Part shown: one piece after another, positions 7,872 to 16,766 of the stretch
Layout: the number at the start of each line of letters is the position of its first letter
Numbering within the stretch: the first letter of the stretch is position 1
Source: Plantactinospora endophytica
Lineage (GTDB): Bacteria; Actinomycetota; Actinomycetes; Mycobacteriales; Micromonosporaceae
Reading direction: 5' to 3'
NCBI RefSeq assembly: GCF_016862915.1
Contig: NZ_BONW01000013.1
Coordinates: 434,001-498,000, forward strand
Length of the DNA stretch: 64,000 nucleotides
The notes under the pieces: generated by a model
Database searches by the model: none
Told to the model about the DNA's origin: nothing
Seen by the model: the letters and a program-made list of their open reading frames with translations, nothing else
Position numbers and translations under genes: made by a program

Positions 7872-9365
7872 ATGAGAGTCAACCGGGCATGGCTGGGACT
7901 AGCCCTCCTCATGTTGCCGACATCGCTCGTCGCGATCGACACCACGGCGTTGCTCCTCGCGCTGCCACGGCTGAGCGCCGACCTGGGCGCCACCAACGTC
8001 CAGCAGCTCTGGATCAGTGACAGCTACGGCTTCATGGTGGCCGGTCTGGTCATCACGATGGGTACGCTCGGCGACCGGATCGGCCGACGGCGGCTGCTGA
8101 CGATCGGTGCGGGGGCGTTCGGGGTGCTGTCGATCGTGGCCGCCTTCGCGGACGACCCGCTGGTGCTGATCGTCGCGCGGGCACTGCTGGGCGTGGCCGG
8201 CGCGACCCTGGCGCCGTGCACGCTCGCCCTGATCACCAACATGTTCAACGACGAACGGCAGCGCGGGCGGGCCATCGCGATCTGGGCGACCTGCCAGTTC
8301 ACCGGTGGTGCGCTCGGCCCCGTACTCGCCGGGCTGCTGCTCCAGCACTTCTGGTGGGGGTCGGTGTTCCTGGCCGCCGTGCCGGCGATGGCGTTGCTGC
8401 TGCTCGCCGGCCCGGCCCTGCTGCCGGAGTACCGCAGCGAGCACGCCGGCAGGCTGGACCTGGCGAGCGTCGGACTGTCGCTGGTGGCCGTGCTCCCGAT
8501 GATCTACGGCGTCAAGCAACTCGCCGTCGGGAGTGACCCGCTCGTGCCGGCGGTCGCCCTCGTCGTCGGCGCGGTCACCGCCGCAGTGTTCGTACGCCGG
8601 CAACTGCGGCTGGAGACGCCGCTGCTGGACCTGCGGCTGCTCCGCAACCGCCCGTTCACGGCCGTACTCGTCGCGCTGGTCTTCGCCGGCATCGCCATGG
8701 CGGGTACGGGCCTGCTGGTGACCCAGTATCTGCAGAGCGTACTGGGATTCTCGCCGGTCGCCTCGGCGATGCTGTTCGCACCGATGGGGCTCGGCACCGC
8801 GGTCGGCACCATCCTCGCCCCGGCGTTGGCCCGGCGGACGGGGCGGACGGCCGCGATCGCCGGTGGGCTGGTGTGCTCGGCAGCGGGCAGCCTGCTGCTG
8901 GTCGGTGTGGACGGTGCACTCGCCCTGCCGATGGCGATGGTCGGCATCACGGTGCTGGCGCTGGGTACCGGTCCGCTGTTCGCGCTGGGCACCGGTCTGG
9001 TCGTCGGGTCCGTACCGGCCGAGCGCGCCGGGTCGGCGGCGTCGATGTCCGAGACCGGCAACTACTTCGGCGGGTCGCTCGGCTTCGCGCTGCTGGGTGC
9101 GCTGGCCGCAGTGGTCTACCACAGTCGGATGGACGGCACGTCGGACTCACTGGCCGGCGCTGTCGCCGCGAGCCGGCAACTGCCGGCCGACCAGGGTACG
9201 GAGTTGCTGCACGACGCGCGGGAGGCGTTCACCGCCAGCCTGCACGTCACCGGCGTCGCCGCCACGGTCATCTTCGCCGGGCTGGCCGTGCTGGTCCTGG
9301 CCATGCGTCCGGCGCCCCGGACTCCCACGGCCGCGCTTCCCGACTACGAGACGACACCCGCGTAG
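7872..9365 (+). CDS. MFS drug exporter, DHA2 (14-TM) family
   Basis: A 497-residue membrane protein with about 14 hydrophobic segments. The family motifs are visible: DTTALLLALPRLSADL in TM1, motif A (GTLGDRIGRRRLL, residues ~64-76) in the loop between TM2 and TM3, and GPVLAGLLLQHFWWGSVFL in the TM5 region. Length and topology fit the EmrB/QacA/SmvA group of proton-coupled multidrug exporters acting at the cytoplasmic membrane. The substrate is unknown. The start ATG 7872 follows ACAGGAAA. The gene is divergent from the DGPF-sigma operon and shares its promoter pattern, so it may be part of the ECF42 regulon. A hairpin follows the stop. Confidence 0.9.
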   Translation: MRVNRAWLGLALLMLPTSLVAIDTTALLLALPRLSADLGATNVQQLWISDSYGFMVAGLVITMGTLGDRIGRRRLLTIGAGAFGVLSIVAAFADDPLVLIVARALLGVAGATLAPCTLALITNMFNDERQRGRAIAIWATCQFTGGALGPVLAGLLLQHFWWGSVFLAAVPAMALLLLAGPALLPEYRSEHAGRLDLASVGLSLVAVLPMIYGVKQLAVGSDPLVPAVALVVGAVTAAVFVRRQLRLETPLLDLRLLRNRPFTAVLVALVFAGIAMAGTGLLVTQYLQSVLGFSPVASAMLFAPMGLGTAVGTILAPALARRTGRTAAIAGGLVCSAAGSLLLVGVDGALALPMAMVGITVLALGTGPLFALGTGLVVGSVPAERAGSAASMSETGNYFGGSLGFALLGALAAVVYHSRMDGTSDSLAGAVAASRQLPADQGTELLHDAREAFTASLHVTGVAATVIFAGLAVLVLAMRPAPRTPTAALPDYETTPA

Positions 9366-9367
9366 CA

Positions 9368-9382
9368 CCGGCCCAAGGCCGG
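9368..9382. terminator. short GC hairpin after MFS gene
   Basis: CCGGCC-CAA-GGCCGG forms a 6-bp stem with a 3-base loop 2 bases after the stop codon, between convergent genes. It is short and lacks a T-tract. Confidence 0.4.
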
Positions 9383-9410
9383 ATCGTCGCCGCCACCGGG
9401 GCAGGATCGC

Positions 9411-10085
9411 CTATTCGCCGCAGACGTCCTGGAACTCTGCCAGGTACTCGTCCAGCGGTTGCAGGCCGACCCTGGCGCGCCGGTCGTGCACTCCGGCCTC
9501 GTCGGCGAGCGGCGCCGGCACCGGGCGTCCGTCCCGGCATCCACCGAACTGGGTACCGTAGATCTGTGGCCGCCCGGAGTTCGCCGCCACCCGATCCTCC
9601 AGATAGGCCAACTCGGTCGGGTCGGCGGCCCCGGCGGCCACGGCCACGCACATCAGTTCCAGCGCCCGGCGCTGCAACTCGACATCGTTGTCGGCGTGCT
9701 GGGCGATCAGCCAGGCCGCGCTGGCACCGTCGGTGCCCACCAGGTTCGCGTCCGGCCAGCCGTGCTCGGCCATGACCTCGCGGAGCCGGTCCGTCCGGCG
9801 GGCGTCGGTGTTGGCATTCACCTTGCCGGTACGTTCGGCCTGGTCAGCCTCGGCCATCTCCAGGAACTCCCGGCGCAGATCCGGCGCGGTCGGGGGGTCC
9901 CGCCGCCGCTCCTGCGCAGGGTCGCCCACCTCGCAGAGCACCTCGGCGACGCGCGCCGCGCCATCGGTCGACGCACCACGATCCGGCGTCGCCCCGCGGC
10001 GTTGATCGCCTCCGGACGCGGCCACTGCGGCGACGAGAAGACACGCCGCCGCGCGGCACCACGTCGCTGCTGAGGCCCTCCCCAT
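9411..10085 (-). CDS. DUF6624-like exported protein
   Basis: A 224-residue protein. The first ~25 residues (RAAACLLVAAVAAS) resemble an export signal; a lipobox is not convincing. The body carries the recurrent DUF6624 features: LRREFLEMAEADQAER, then RLREVMAEHGWPDANLVG, then GASAAWLIAQHADND and a C-terminal PQIYGTQFGGC segment. The function of this family is unknown, though it is widespread in bacteria. The ATG at 10085 has no strong ribosome site; the frame stays open to 10226, but that part is Arg/Pro-rich. It lies alone between the convergent MFS gene and the CHAT operon. Confidence 0.7.
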   Translation of the reverse strand: MGRASAATWCRAAACLLVAAVAASGGDQRRGATPDRGASTDGAARVAEVLCEVGDPAQERRRDPPTAPDLRREFLEMAEADQAERTGKVNANTDARRTDRLREVMAEHGWPDANLVGTDGASAAWLIAQHADNDVELQRRALELMCVAVAAGAADPTELAYLEDRVAANSGRPQIYGTQFGGCRDGRPVPAPLADEAGVHDRRARVGLQPLDEYLAEFQDVCGE

Positions 10086-10274
10086 CACCGGAGTATGGCC
10101 GAGGTGAGGTCCGGAGGTGTCCCCGAACGCCGTCCACACCTGGCCGCCGTGCCGCCTGGGGAGGAGCCGTGTCCGGCCCGGATCCGGTGTCGCCGCCGTC
10201 CCCGAAACCGGCGGCGGTCCGCGCACCGTACCCGAGCGGCGCCGCCGGGTGGTCCGCCCGGCGGTTGTCGGGCG

Positions 10275-10976
10275 TCATCGCACGTCGAACATAACGGCGC
10301 CGGCTTCCGGTGTGTGGTTGCCGTCGGCGGCCAGCACGGTGTACGGGATGGCCTTGAAGCGCTTGCGGCGGATCACGGCGACCATGCGGAGCGCACCCCG
10401 GACCGGACTGCCGACGGCGGAGCGGACCATCAGCGCCATCCGCAGTGCGCCGACGATCTCGGCGCTGCTGGTGCGGGAGAACTCCCACGTCGGATCGGCC
10501 CGGAGCGGATTCAGCGCCTGGAGGAAGGTGTCCTGCCGGGTGACGGCGCGGGAGGTCTTGGCACCGAGAGAGAGGATCTTCAGGTCGGTCCTGACCTCGA
10601 TCTCCGTCGTCAGGAGGTCGGGCGAGGCGAGCCGTTCCGGGGTCATCGACCAGGCGATGGCCGGCTCGATACCGGCCGGCACGCTCAGCATCACCTGTAC
10701 CCAGGCATTCTGGATCCGTTCCCCGTCGGCCGGATTGAACGTGACGCCGAGGTCGACCATCGTGTAGTCGCTGGCGTCCCGCTCGGTGGTCAGCGTCGCC
10801 GCCACGCCCGGATCGTCGACGGCGTCGGCGTGCAGGGGGCGGCAGACCGGCCCGCCGAGCAGGATGCGGGTGGCGAGGGGCTCGTCCGGTGTCGCCTCGG
10901 GAACCCCCTTGGTGGCCCGACTCTCCGGGGCCAGCACGGTTTCGGTCCAGTCCAGGCCGGCCTCGGGCAGCAACAT
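10275..10976 (-). CDS. unknown partner of the upstream CHAT protein
   Basis: A 233-residue protein I do not recognise. It is mixed alpha/beta with no signal peptide or membrane segment. The central part (NAWVQVMLSVPAG, TEIEVRTDLKILSLGAK) and the end (WEFSRTSSAEIVGALRMALMVR, MVAVIRRKRF) look like a beta-sandwich with one amphipathic helix. Its ATG at 10976 lies 2 bases beyond the CHAT stop codon, so it is the second gene of a coupled pair and probably works with the protease as substrate, regulator or effector. About 190 bp without a recognisable gene separate its stop from DUF6624. Confidence 0.6.
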   Translation of the reverse strand: MLLPEAGLDWTETVLAPESRATKGVPEATPDEPLATRILLGGPVCRPLHADAVDDPGVAATLTTERDASDYTMVDLGVTFNPADGERIQNAWVQVMLSVPAGIEPAIAWSMTPERLASPDLLTTEIEVRTDLKILSLGAKTSRAVTRQDTFLQALNPLRADPTWEFSRTSSAEIVGALRMALMVRSAVGSPVRGALRMVAVIRRKRFKAIPYTVLAADGNHTPEAGAVMFDVR

Positions 10977-10978
10977 GC

Positions 10979-13900
10979 TCAGCTCGCTCCCATCAGGTAG
11001 AAGGCACCCCAGTCCCGGTACGCCGGGTGCCGTTGTCGGGTGACGTCGCGGGCGGAGCGGAAGGCCGCCGCCACGTCGTCGGGGTCGGTACGCAGATGCG
11101 CGTAGAACGATGTGAAGAAGGTGCTCGACGCGTCCACCTCGGCCTCCCAGAGCGTGCCGATCAGGGTGCGTACGCCGCGAAGGAGCAGGGATGCCGGCAG
11201 TCCGCGCAGGTTGTCGAGCAGATCGAAGCGGCCGAGTGCCGTCTCACACGCCGAAAGCGACACGACTTCGAGACCGTGCAGGTCGAGGTCCAGCAGCTCG
11301 AACGCGTGCAGTCGGCCGTCGGAGTCGCCGGCCGGCCAGAGGTAGAGCAGTTGGAAGGCCGCGCCGGCCGTGCTGTTCCGGCCGTGCGTCGACAGGTGTA
11401 CGTACCGGCTGCTCCGCAGGGCGGCCACGAACGCCTGCTCGGTGGCGGCGCTGTCGAGTACGGGGCCGGTGCCGAAGCAATCGGCCACCTCGCGTACCTC
11501 CCGCTCGGAGGCGGTCAACGGCGGCAGCCCGAACGGTTCGCCGGCACCGAACGACAGGCCGAGCGAGGTCGCCGACCGCTCGGCGGGCGGCGCCGGTGCC
11601 GCGTGCAGGAGTTCCCGGTTCGGCAGGATGCTGACGGTGAAGACGTCCGCGAGCAGCAGGTCCCCGAGCGGCAGCAGGTGGAACGGGAGGAAGTGCAGCG
11701 GCCCGTGCGGCACCACTATCAACCGGTCCCGTCCGGCGGCCGCGAGGTCGAGTAGCTCCCCACCGTCCCCGAACAGCTGGTCGGCCATCGCGCGGAGCGC
11801 TTCCGCCCCCTCCGACGAGACCGGCCGCCCCAGGCCGGGATAGTCCTGAATCGACTGTCGCACCGCACGGACCTCGGCGGCAAGCGGATGGACGAGCAAC
11901 TCGCGGTTGTCCCCGTGCCAAACCGGTGCGCCGGGCAGATCGGCACTGCGCCGGGCCAGCAGGTGCGTGCCCGCACTGGTGTGGAACCAGGTGTACACCA
12001 CCAACTGTCCGTCGACGTCGAGACCGAGTAGCAGGTCCAGCACGGCCGTACGGTCGTCGAGCTGGTCGAGGGCGAGACCCGGTACCCGTACGCCGTGTCC
12101 GCCATCTCCACCGCCCACGAGCCGCTCGAACACCCGCTCGTCGAAGGCGCGCTGGAGGTTGGCCAGTCGCTCCTCCGGGTTGGCGCCGGGACGCACCTCG
12201 CGACTGTTGACGTACGTGGTGAGCAACGTGTCCTGGTCGAACAGCGGGTGACCGGCGGCCGGGTCCGTGACCTCCAGCCCCTCGATCTCGGCCAGCAACC
12301 GACGCCCGTCCGGGTCGTCCACGGGCGAATAACGGGCGTCTCGCCGCAGGGCCACCGCGAAGGAGAGTCCCTTGACCATCTGTCGCAGTACGTCGGCCGT
12401 CCGGGCGTCGATGTCGCTGCGGGCACCGGCGGCGAACGCCAGCAGGCAGGTGTGCTGGAACTCGTACCGGATCTGCGGGTTCGCGCGGATGAGCGGCAGC
12501 GCGACCGGAAGCAGGGCAACGCAGATCTCGAACGCCACCGCAGCACCCGGGGCGTCCCGGGCCAGCCAGCCCATCCGCCGGAGCAGGTCGGCGACCGTGC
12601 CCGCCAGGCGCAGCCCACCGGCGTGCTCGAGAGCCTTCGCGTACCTGCGGACGGCGGCGGCAGGATCGACGGGTACGGCGTTCACGGCGGCGCCGACCGA
12701 CAGGCCCATGGCGCAGAACCGGAGCGGCTCGGACAGCTTCTGCCACTCGGTGCCGAGATCGGCAACCGACGGCGCGCCGGCCAGCTCGTCGAGCGCCTCC
12801 TGCTCCCGGTCGTCCCGCTGTAGGCGGAGCGCGCGGTCCACGGCTCCGGCCAGTCTGGTCAACGGTCTGCGGTCGTGCCGGGCCAGCGGGCCGCGCCGGA
12901 CCCGAGGGCTCCCGTGTCGCACGATGTTCGCCAACTGCGACACTTCCTCGCGCCATAGACGCTCCCGGTACACGTCACCCAGCGTGTCCGCGTACGTGTG
13001 CAGCCCGACGAGTATCCACAGTGCTTTCTCCCGCTGTTCGGCTCCGACCTGACGCGCCCGCTGCAAGCCGAGTTCCAGCTCCCGGAAGTGTGCCTCGCTC
13101 GAATCGGGGCCGGACGCATCGGGCACACCACCGTCCGGCGGCAGCGCTGCGGCGGATTCTCCGACGGCCAGCCCGGCTTCCCGCAACATCGTGTGGATCG
13201 ACAGGATGTGCTGCTCCGACCTGTCCGGGTCGAGCTTGGCCAGAGCCGTCCGCGCGGTGGTCAGCAGCTCCTCGTCGGCGACCTCCCGGCCCAGCGAGCG
13301 CAGCCCGTACAACGTCTCCAGATGTCCCTTCGCGGACAGGCCGCTCTCGTGGCCGACCCGCAGCGCGGTGGCTTCCCGGTACTGCCGCTCCGCCACGGTC
13401 AGCGCCTCCAGCGGCGGTGGCATGTCGGCTTCCGCCCAGTCCAGTTCCCGTGCCTCGGCGGCATCGAGCGCACCGGTCAGCCGGCGGCGCAGCTCCCGAC
13501 GTACGACCTCCTCGTCGACGGGCAGGCCGTTGTACGGGTCGACGCCCAGGCTGGCGACCCGGTGCAGTGCCCGCCCGGCACGTTGCCGTTCGCCCCTGGC
13601 CTGGAACCGCTGGACCAGGTTCGCGGCGATCGCCTGACCCCGCCGGTAGATCCGGCCGTCGGGCACGGCGCCGAGCTGGACCAACGTGGTCAGCAGCCAG
13701 TCGCCGGCGGTCTCGTCGTACATGTAGGCGAAGTCGGCGGCGGCCATCCGGCCCACTTCTCCGGAGTCGTCCACAGTGGGCAGCGCCTGCACGGTGGCGA
13801 GCACCAGTTCCTGCAGATCCCAGCCGTCGGCACGCCGCGCCTCGTCCTGCACCAGCCGGGTCACGGTCCGACACAGCGCGCGCAGATAGGCACCTGACAC

Positions 13901-14296
13901 CCGCCACACCACGTCGGGGGTGGCGGCGTGGCGGGCCGCCTCCGGGCGGCTCATGTACCGCTGCGTCACCGCAGTCCAGATCGGCTCGATCGGTCCGTGA
14001 CCGAGCGGGTAGCGTTCCGGGTTGCTTTCGAGGAGGTTCCGGCCACGATCGAGCAGGGCGACGACCCGGAAGGCTTGGTTCTCCAGGATCCGCTCCGGCT
14101 CGGGGATCCGGTCGAGTTCCTGCCGAAGCACGTACGCGTTCAGCAACTGGGGATGCCGGGACACCAGTTCGGTGAGCACCTCGGTGTCGGAGAGCGCGGC
14201 GGCCTCCGTCAGCAGCCGCCGGTTCTCGGCCTCGATCGGGCTACCCGCGTATTGCCGCACGGGCAGCGAGGGTGCGGGGTCCTCGTGCACTGCCAT
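10979..14296 (-). CDS. CHAT-domain caspase-like protease, large
   Basis: A 1105-residue cytosolic protein. The last ~300 residues form a CHAT peptidase domain with both catalytic residues: His971 in VHLSTHG and Cys1017 in SLSACETALG. The family end, LLLRGVRTLIGTLWEAEVD followed by a Phe/Tyr-rich helix and a DWGAFYLMG tail, is intact. The first ~700 residues are helical with repeated Leu/Ala/Arg blocks, probably TPR-like sensor repeats, with no nucleotide-binding motif. CHAT proteases are separase/caspase relatives used in bacterial conflict and signalling systems. GGGAGG precedes ATG 14296. The gene is followed after 2 bp by an unknown partner. What activates it is not visible. Confidence 0.85.
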   Translation of the reverse strand: MAVHEDPAPSLPVRQYAGSPIEAENRRLLTEAAALSDTEVLTELVSRHPQLLNAYVLRQELDRIPEPERILENQAFRVVALLDRGRNLLESNPERYPLGHGPIEPIWTAVTQRYMSRPEAARHAATPDVVWRVSGAYLRALCRTVTRLVQDEARRADGWDLQELVLATVQALPTVDDSGEVGRMAAADFAYMYDETAGDWLLTTLVQLGAVPDGRIYRRGQAIAANLVQRFQARGERQRAGRALHRVASLGVDPYNGLPVDEEVVRRELRRRLTGALDAAEARELDWAEADMPPPLEALTVAERQYREATALRVGHESGLSAKGHLETLYGLRSLGREVADEELLTTARTALAKLDPDRSEQHILSIHTMLREAGLAVGESAAALPPDGGVPDASGPDSSEAHFRELELGLQRARQVGAEQREKALWILVGLHTYADTLGDVYRERLWREEVSQLANIVRHGSPRVRRGPLARHDRRPLTRLAGAVDRALRLQRDDREQEALDELAGAPSVADLGTEWQKLSEPLRFCAMGLSVGAAVNAVPVDPAAAVRRYAKALEHAGGLRLAGTVADLLRRMGWLARDAPGAAVAFEICVALLPVALPLIRANPQIRYEFQHTCLLAFAAGARSDIDARTADVLRQMVKGLSFAVALRRDARYSPVDDPDGRRLLAEIEGLEVTDPAAGHPLFDQDTLLTTYVNSREVRPGANPEERLANLQRAFDERVFERLVGGGDGGHGVRVPGLALDQLDDRTAVLDLLLGLDVDGQLVVYTWFHTSAGTHLLARRSADLPGAPVWHGDNRELLVHPLAAEVRAVRQSIQDYPGLGRPVSSEGAEALRAMADQLFGDGGELLDLAAAGRDRLIVVPHGPLHFLPFHLLPLGDLLLADVFTVSILPNRELLHAAPAPPAERSATSLGLSFGAGEPFGLPPLTASEREVREVADCFGTGPVLDSAATEQAFVAALRSSRYVHLSTHGRNSTAGAAFQLLYLWPAGDSDGRLHAFELLDLDLHGLEVVSLSACETALGRFDLLDNLRGLPASLLLRGVRTLIGTLWEAEVDASSTFFTSFYAHLRTDPDDVAAAFRSARDVTRQRHPAYRDWGAFYLMGAS

Positions 14297-14398
14297 CCGG
14301 CCTCCCCTCGACCCGGCACTCCCGTCGCGTCCTCCGATCTGACCCCCTGTCGCCGGCTGAGAAGCCGTCGTGTCAGCAGTCCGACTGATGAATCGGCA

Positions 14399-14459
14399 CG
14401 GCGGACGACCGTCGGGGGTGGGTCCAGCGGTGCTGGACGTCGCCCACGGTCGTCCGCCG
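14399..14459 (-). terminator. long nested hairpin downstream of the importer operon
   Basis: Perfect 14-bp arms CGGCGGACGACCGT (14399-14412) and its complement at 14446-14459 enclose a second perfect 7-bp stem, GTCCAGC (14422-14428) with GCTGGAC (14432-14438) and a 3-base loop. It lies 26 bases past the UgpB-like stop on the minus strand and ahead of the CHAT promoter region, so termination of the importer transcript is the likely role. Confidence 0.6.
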
Positions 14460-14485
14460 GGCTATGGCTTCGGTCGCCGCTGGGG

Positions 14486-15895
14486 TCAGCCGACGGACTT
14501 GTTGTAGCTGTCGATCTCCGGCTGGACGCTCGCGGCGGCGTCCTTCAACGCCTGTTCGGCCGGCTTGGCGCCGACGATCGCGGCTTCCAGGCCGTCCTCG
14601 GCGGCCTTCCGCGCCTGTGGCATCACGCCGAGCAGGCAGCCGGCCGACGCGACCGACGGCGGGAGCGCGTGCAACTGGTCGACCGCCGTCCGGAACTGCG
14701 GGTACTGGGCCACCCAGTCCTTGTCGATCTGTTCCTCCAGGGCCTTCGGGTTGATCGGCACGTAGCCGGTACCGGTGTGCCACTGCGCCTGTTGGGCGGC
14801 GCCGGAGGCGAACTTGACGAACTCCCAGGCACCCCGCTTCTCGGCGTCGCTGTGCCCGACGCCGTTGATCCAGAGCGAGGCGCCACCGATGATCGGTCCA
14901 CCGGCGGAGGCGTCGGTCACCTTCGGGTACGGCGCGGTCAGCACCGTGAACCTGCCCTTGGCGGCGTCGACGTACCCGCGCAGCACGCTCGTGGATTCGA
15001 GGTGCATCGCGACCGTACCGGCCTTGAACGCCGCCTGGGCGTCGTCGGTCTTCCGCCCGGTGTTCGTCGCGTACCCGTTGCGCACCAGGTCCGCCCACCA
15101 CTGCGCCACCTGCACGCCGGTGGCCTGGTCGAACTGGACCTTCGTCGCGAGCTTGTCCCGCCCGTTGCCGTTGTCGCAGTACTCCTTGCCGTCGGTGGCG
15201 AGGAGCTGTTCGAGCAGCCAGCCGTAGATCGCGGCGCCGAAGCCGTACTGGGTGGTCTTGCCGCTGCCGTCCTTGACGGTGAGCCGCTTGGCCAGTTCGC
15301 CGATCTCGGCGAGGGTCTTCGGCGGCTTGGTCGGGTCGAGCCGGGCCCGCTCGAACGCCTCCTTGTTGAGGTAGAGCAGCGGGGTCGAGGAGTTGAACGG
15401 CATCGACCAGAGCTTGCCCTCGACCGAGTAGTAGCTGGCGATGTTCGGCTCGATCTCGGCGGTGTCGAAGGCGTCCTTCTCGATGAACCGGTGCATCGGC
15501 ACGACCTGCCGGGAGTCCACCATGAACCGGCTGCCGATGTCGTAGACCTGGATCAGCGCCGGGGTGTTCTTCTGCTGCACCGACGCCTTGTACTTGGCGA
15601 TCGTCTCGTCGTAGCTGCCCTGGAAGACCGGTTTGACCTCGACCTTGCCACCGCTGCGGGCGTTGAAGTCGGCGACCAGCTTGTCGACCGCCGTGGCGTT
15701 CGCGCCCTTCATCGCGTGCCAGAACTCGACGGTCGTCGTGCCGTCTGCGCTGTCCAGCACCTCGGCACCCGGCGCGTCCAGAGCCCCGGCGGAGTCGCCG
15801 TCGTCGGCACCCGAGCCGCACCCGCCGACCAGCGCGGTGGCGACGAGCAGGGCGACGGCCGCCACACCCGTCCGACGTAGCCGCGAAGTTGCCAT
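14486..15895 (-). CDS. UgpB-like ABC importer substrate-binding lipoprotein
   Basis: A 469-residue solute-binding lipoprotein. The signal ends in a lipobox LVGGC with Cys26 as lipid anchor. The mature part follows E. coli UgpB closely in its landmarks: VEFWHAMKG, VFQGSYDETI, ALIQVYDIG, PFNSSTPLLYLNKEAF, PPKTLAEIGELA, GGASLWI and WHTGTGYVPI. UgpB binds glycerol-3-phosphate and glycerophosphodiesters; actinobacterial homologues favour glycerophosphocholine, and other sugars are possible. It is distal to two permease genes in the same direction, although it is usually first. No ATPase gene is in the window, so a shared MsiK/UgpC-type ATPase elsewhere is implied. Confidence 0.88.
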   Translation of the reverse strand: MATSRLRRTGVAAVALLVATALVGGCGSGADDGDSAGALDAPGAEVLDSADGTTTVEFWHAMKGANATAVDKLVADFNARSGGKVEVKPVFQGSYDETIAKYKASVQQKNTPALIQVYDIGSRFMVDSRQVVPMHRFIEKDAFDTAEIEPNIASYYSVEGKLWSMPFNSSTPLLYLNKEAFERARLDPTKPPKTLAEIGELAKRLTVKDGSGKTTQYGFGAAIYGWLLEQLLATDGKEYCDNGNGRDKLATKVQFDQATGVQVAQWWADLVRNGYATNTGRKTDDAQAAFKAGTVAMHLESTSVLRGYVDAAKGRFTVLTAPYPKVTDASAGGPIIGGASLWINGVGHSDAEKRGAWEFVKFASGAAQQAQWHTGTGYVPINPKALEEQIDKDWVAQYPQFRTAVDQLHALPPSVASAGCLLGVMPQARKAAEDGLEAAIVGAKPAEQALKDAAASVQPEIDSYNKSVG

Positions 15896-15935
15896 TGCTA
15901 CTCCTTTCCAGAGGTTCGTTGGTCCTCGGCAGGGG

Positions 15936-16766
15936 TTACCGCAGCGCGCCGGCGGTGAGCCCGCGCACGATGTACCGCTGGCCGAAGAGGACCACGGCCA
16001 ACGTGGGGAGCAGGGAGAGCGCCACGCCGGCCAGGACCAGGCCGGGTTGGGCCGCCTCGGCGTCGTTGAGCTGCGAGATGCCGATCTGGAGGGTCTGGTA
16101 CTCGGCGTCCCGGATCAGGATCAACGGCCAGAAGTACTGGTTCCACGCGGAGAGGAAGACGTAGACCGCAACCGCCGCGATCGACGGCTTGGACAGCGGT
16201 ACGACCACCCGCCACAGCAGCCGCCAGTGGCCGCAACCGTCGATCACCGCCGCGTCCCGCAGCTCGGACGGGAACTGGAGGAACGCCTGGCGCAGCAGGA
16301 AGGTGCCGAACGCCGAGGCGAGGAACGGCAGTACCAGCCCGAGATAGGTCAGTCCGCCCCGGGTCAGCCCCCAGTCCGAGATCGCCAGGTAGTTGGGGAT
16401 GATGATCGCTTCCCACGGCACCATCAGGGTGGCCAGGAAGAGACCGAAGGTCGCGGCCTTGGCCGGCATCCGCAGGAACGCGAAGGCGTACGCGGCCAGG
16501 ATGCTGGTCACCACCTGGGCGAGGGTGATCACGCCGGCCTGCACGGCGGAGTTGAGGTAGAACCGGCCCAGTGGCACCGACCGGAAGACGTCGCCGAAGT
16601 TCGCCCAGTGCAGGGCGCTCGGCACCAGCGACGGTGGATAGCTGGCCAGGTCACCGGGGCCCATCACGGCACCGGCGAACGCGTAGTAGACCGGGAAGAG
16701 CACCGGGATCAGGGCCAGCCCGAGGACGACGTAGACGACGATCCGGCCGGGGTCGGGTCTTCTCAT
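15936..16766 (-). CDS. UgpE-like ABC importer permease
   Basis: A 276-residue inner-membrane permease with six predicted helices of the MalG/UgpE type. The EAA loop that contacts the ATPase is present as ELRDAAVIDGCGHWRLLWRVVVPLSKP near residue 180. The N-terminal segment YVVLGLALIPVLFPVYYAF is the first helix. Its start overlaps the stop of the UgpA-like gene by 4 bp (ATGA), so the two permeases are made together. A 40-bp gap separates it from the UgpB-like gene. Confidence 0.9.
   Translation of the reverse strand: MRRPDPGRIVVYVVLGLALIPVLFPVYYAFAGAVMGPGDLASYPPSLVPSALHWANFGDVFRSVPLGRFYLNSAVQAGVITLAQVVTSILAAYAFAFLRMPAKAATFGLFLATLMVPWEAIIIPNYLAISDWGLTRGGLTYLGLVLPFLASAFGTFLLRQAFLQFPSELRDAAVIDGCGHWRLLWRVVVPLSKPSIAAVAVYVFLSAWNQYFWPLILIRDAEYQTLQIGISQLNDAEAAQPGLVLAGVALSLLPTLAVVLFGQRYIVRGLTAGALR

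Noticed and set aside
7250-7996. N-terminal extension of the sigma factor frame to 7996
   Set aside because: The frame crosses the DGPF gene. The sigma start at 7249 overlaps the DGPF stop and matches the family start.
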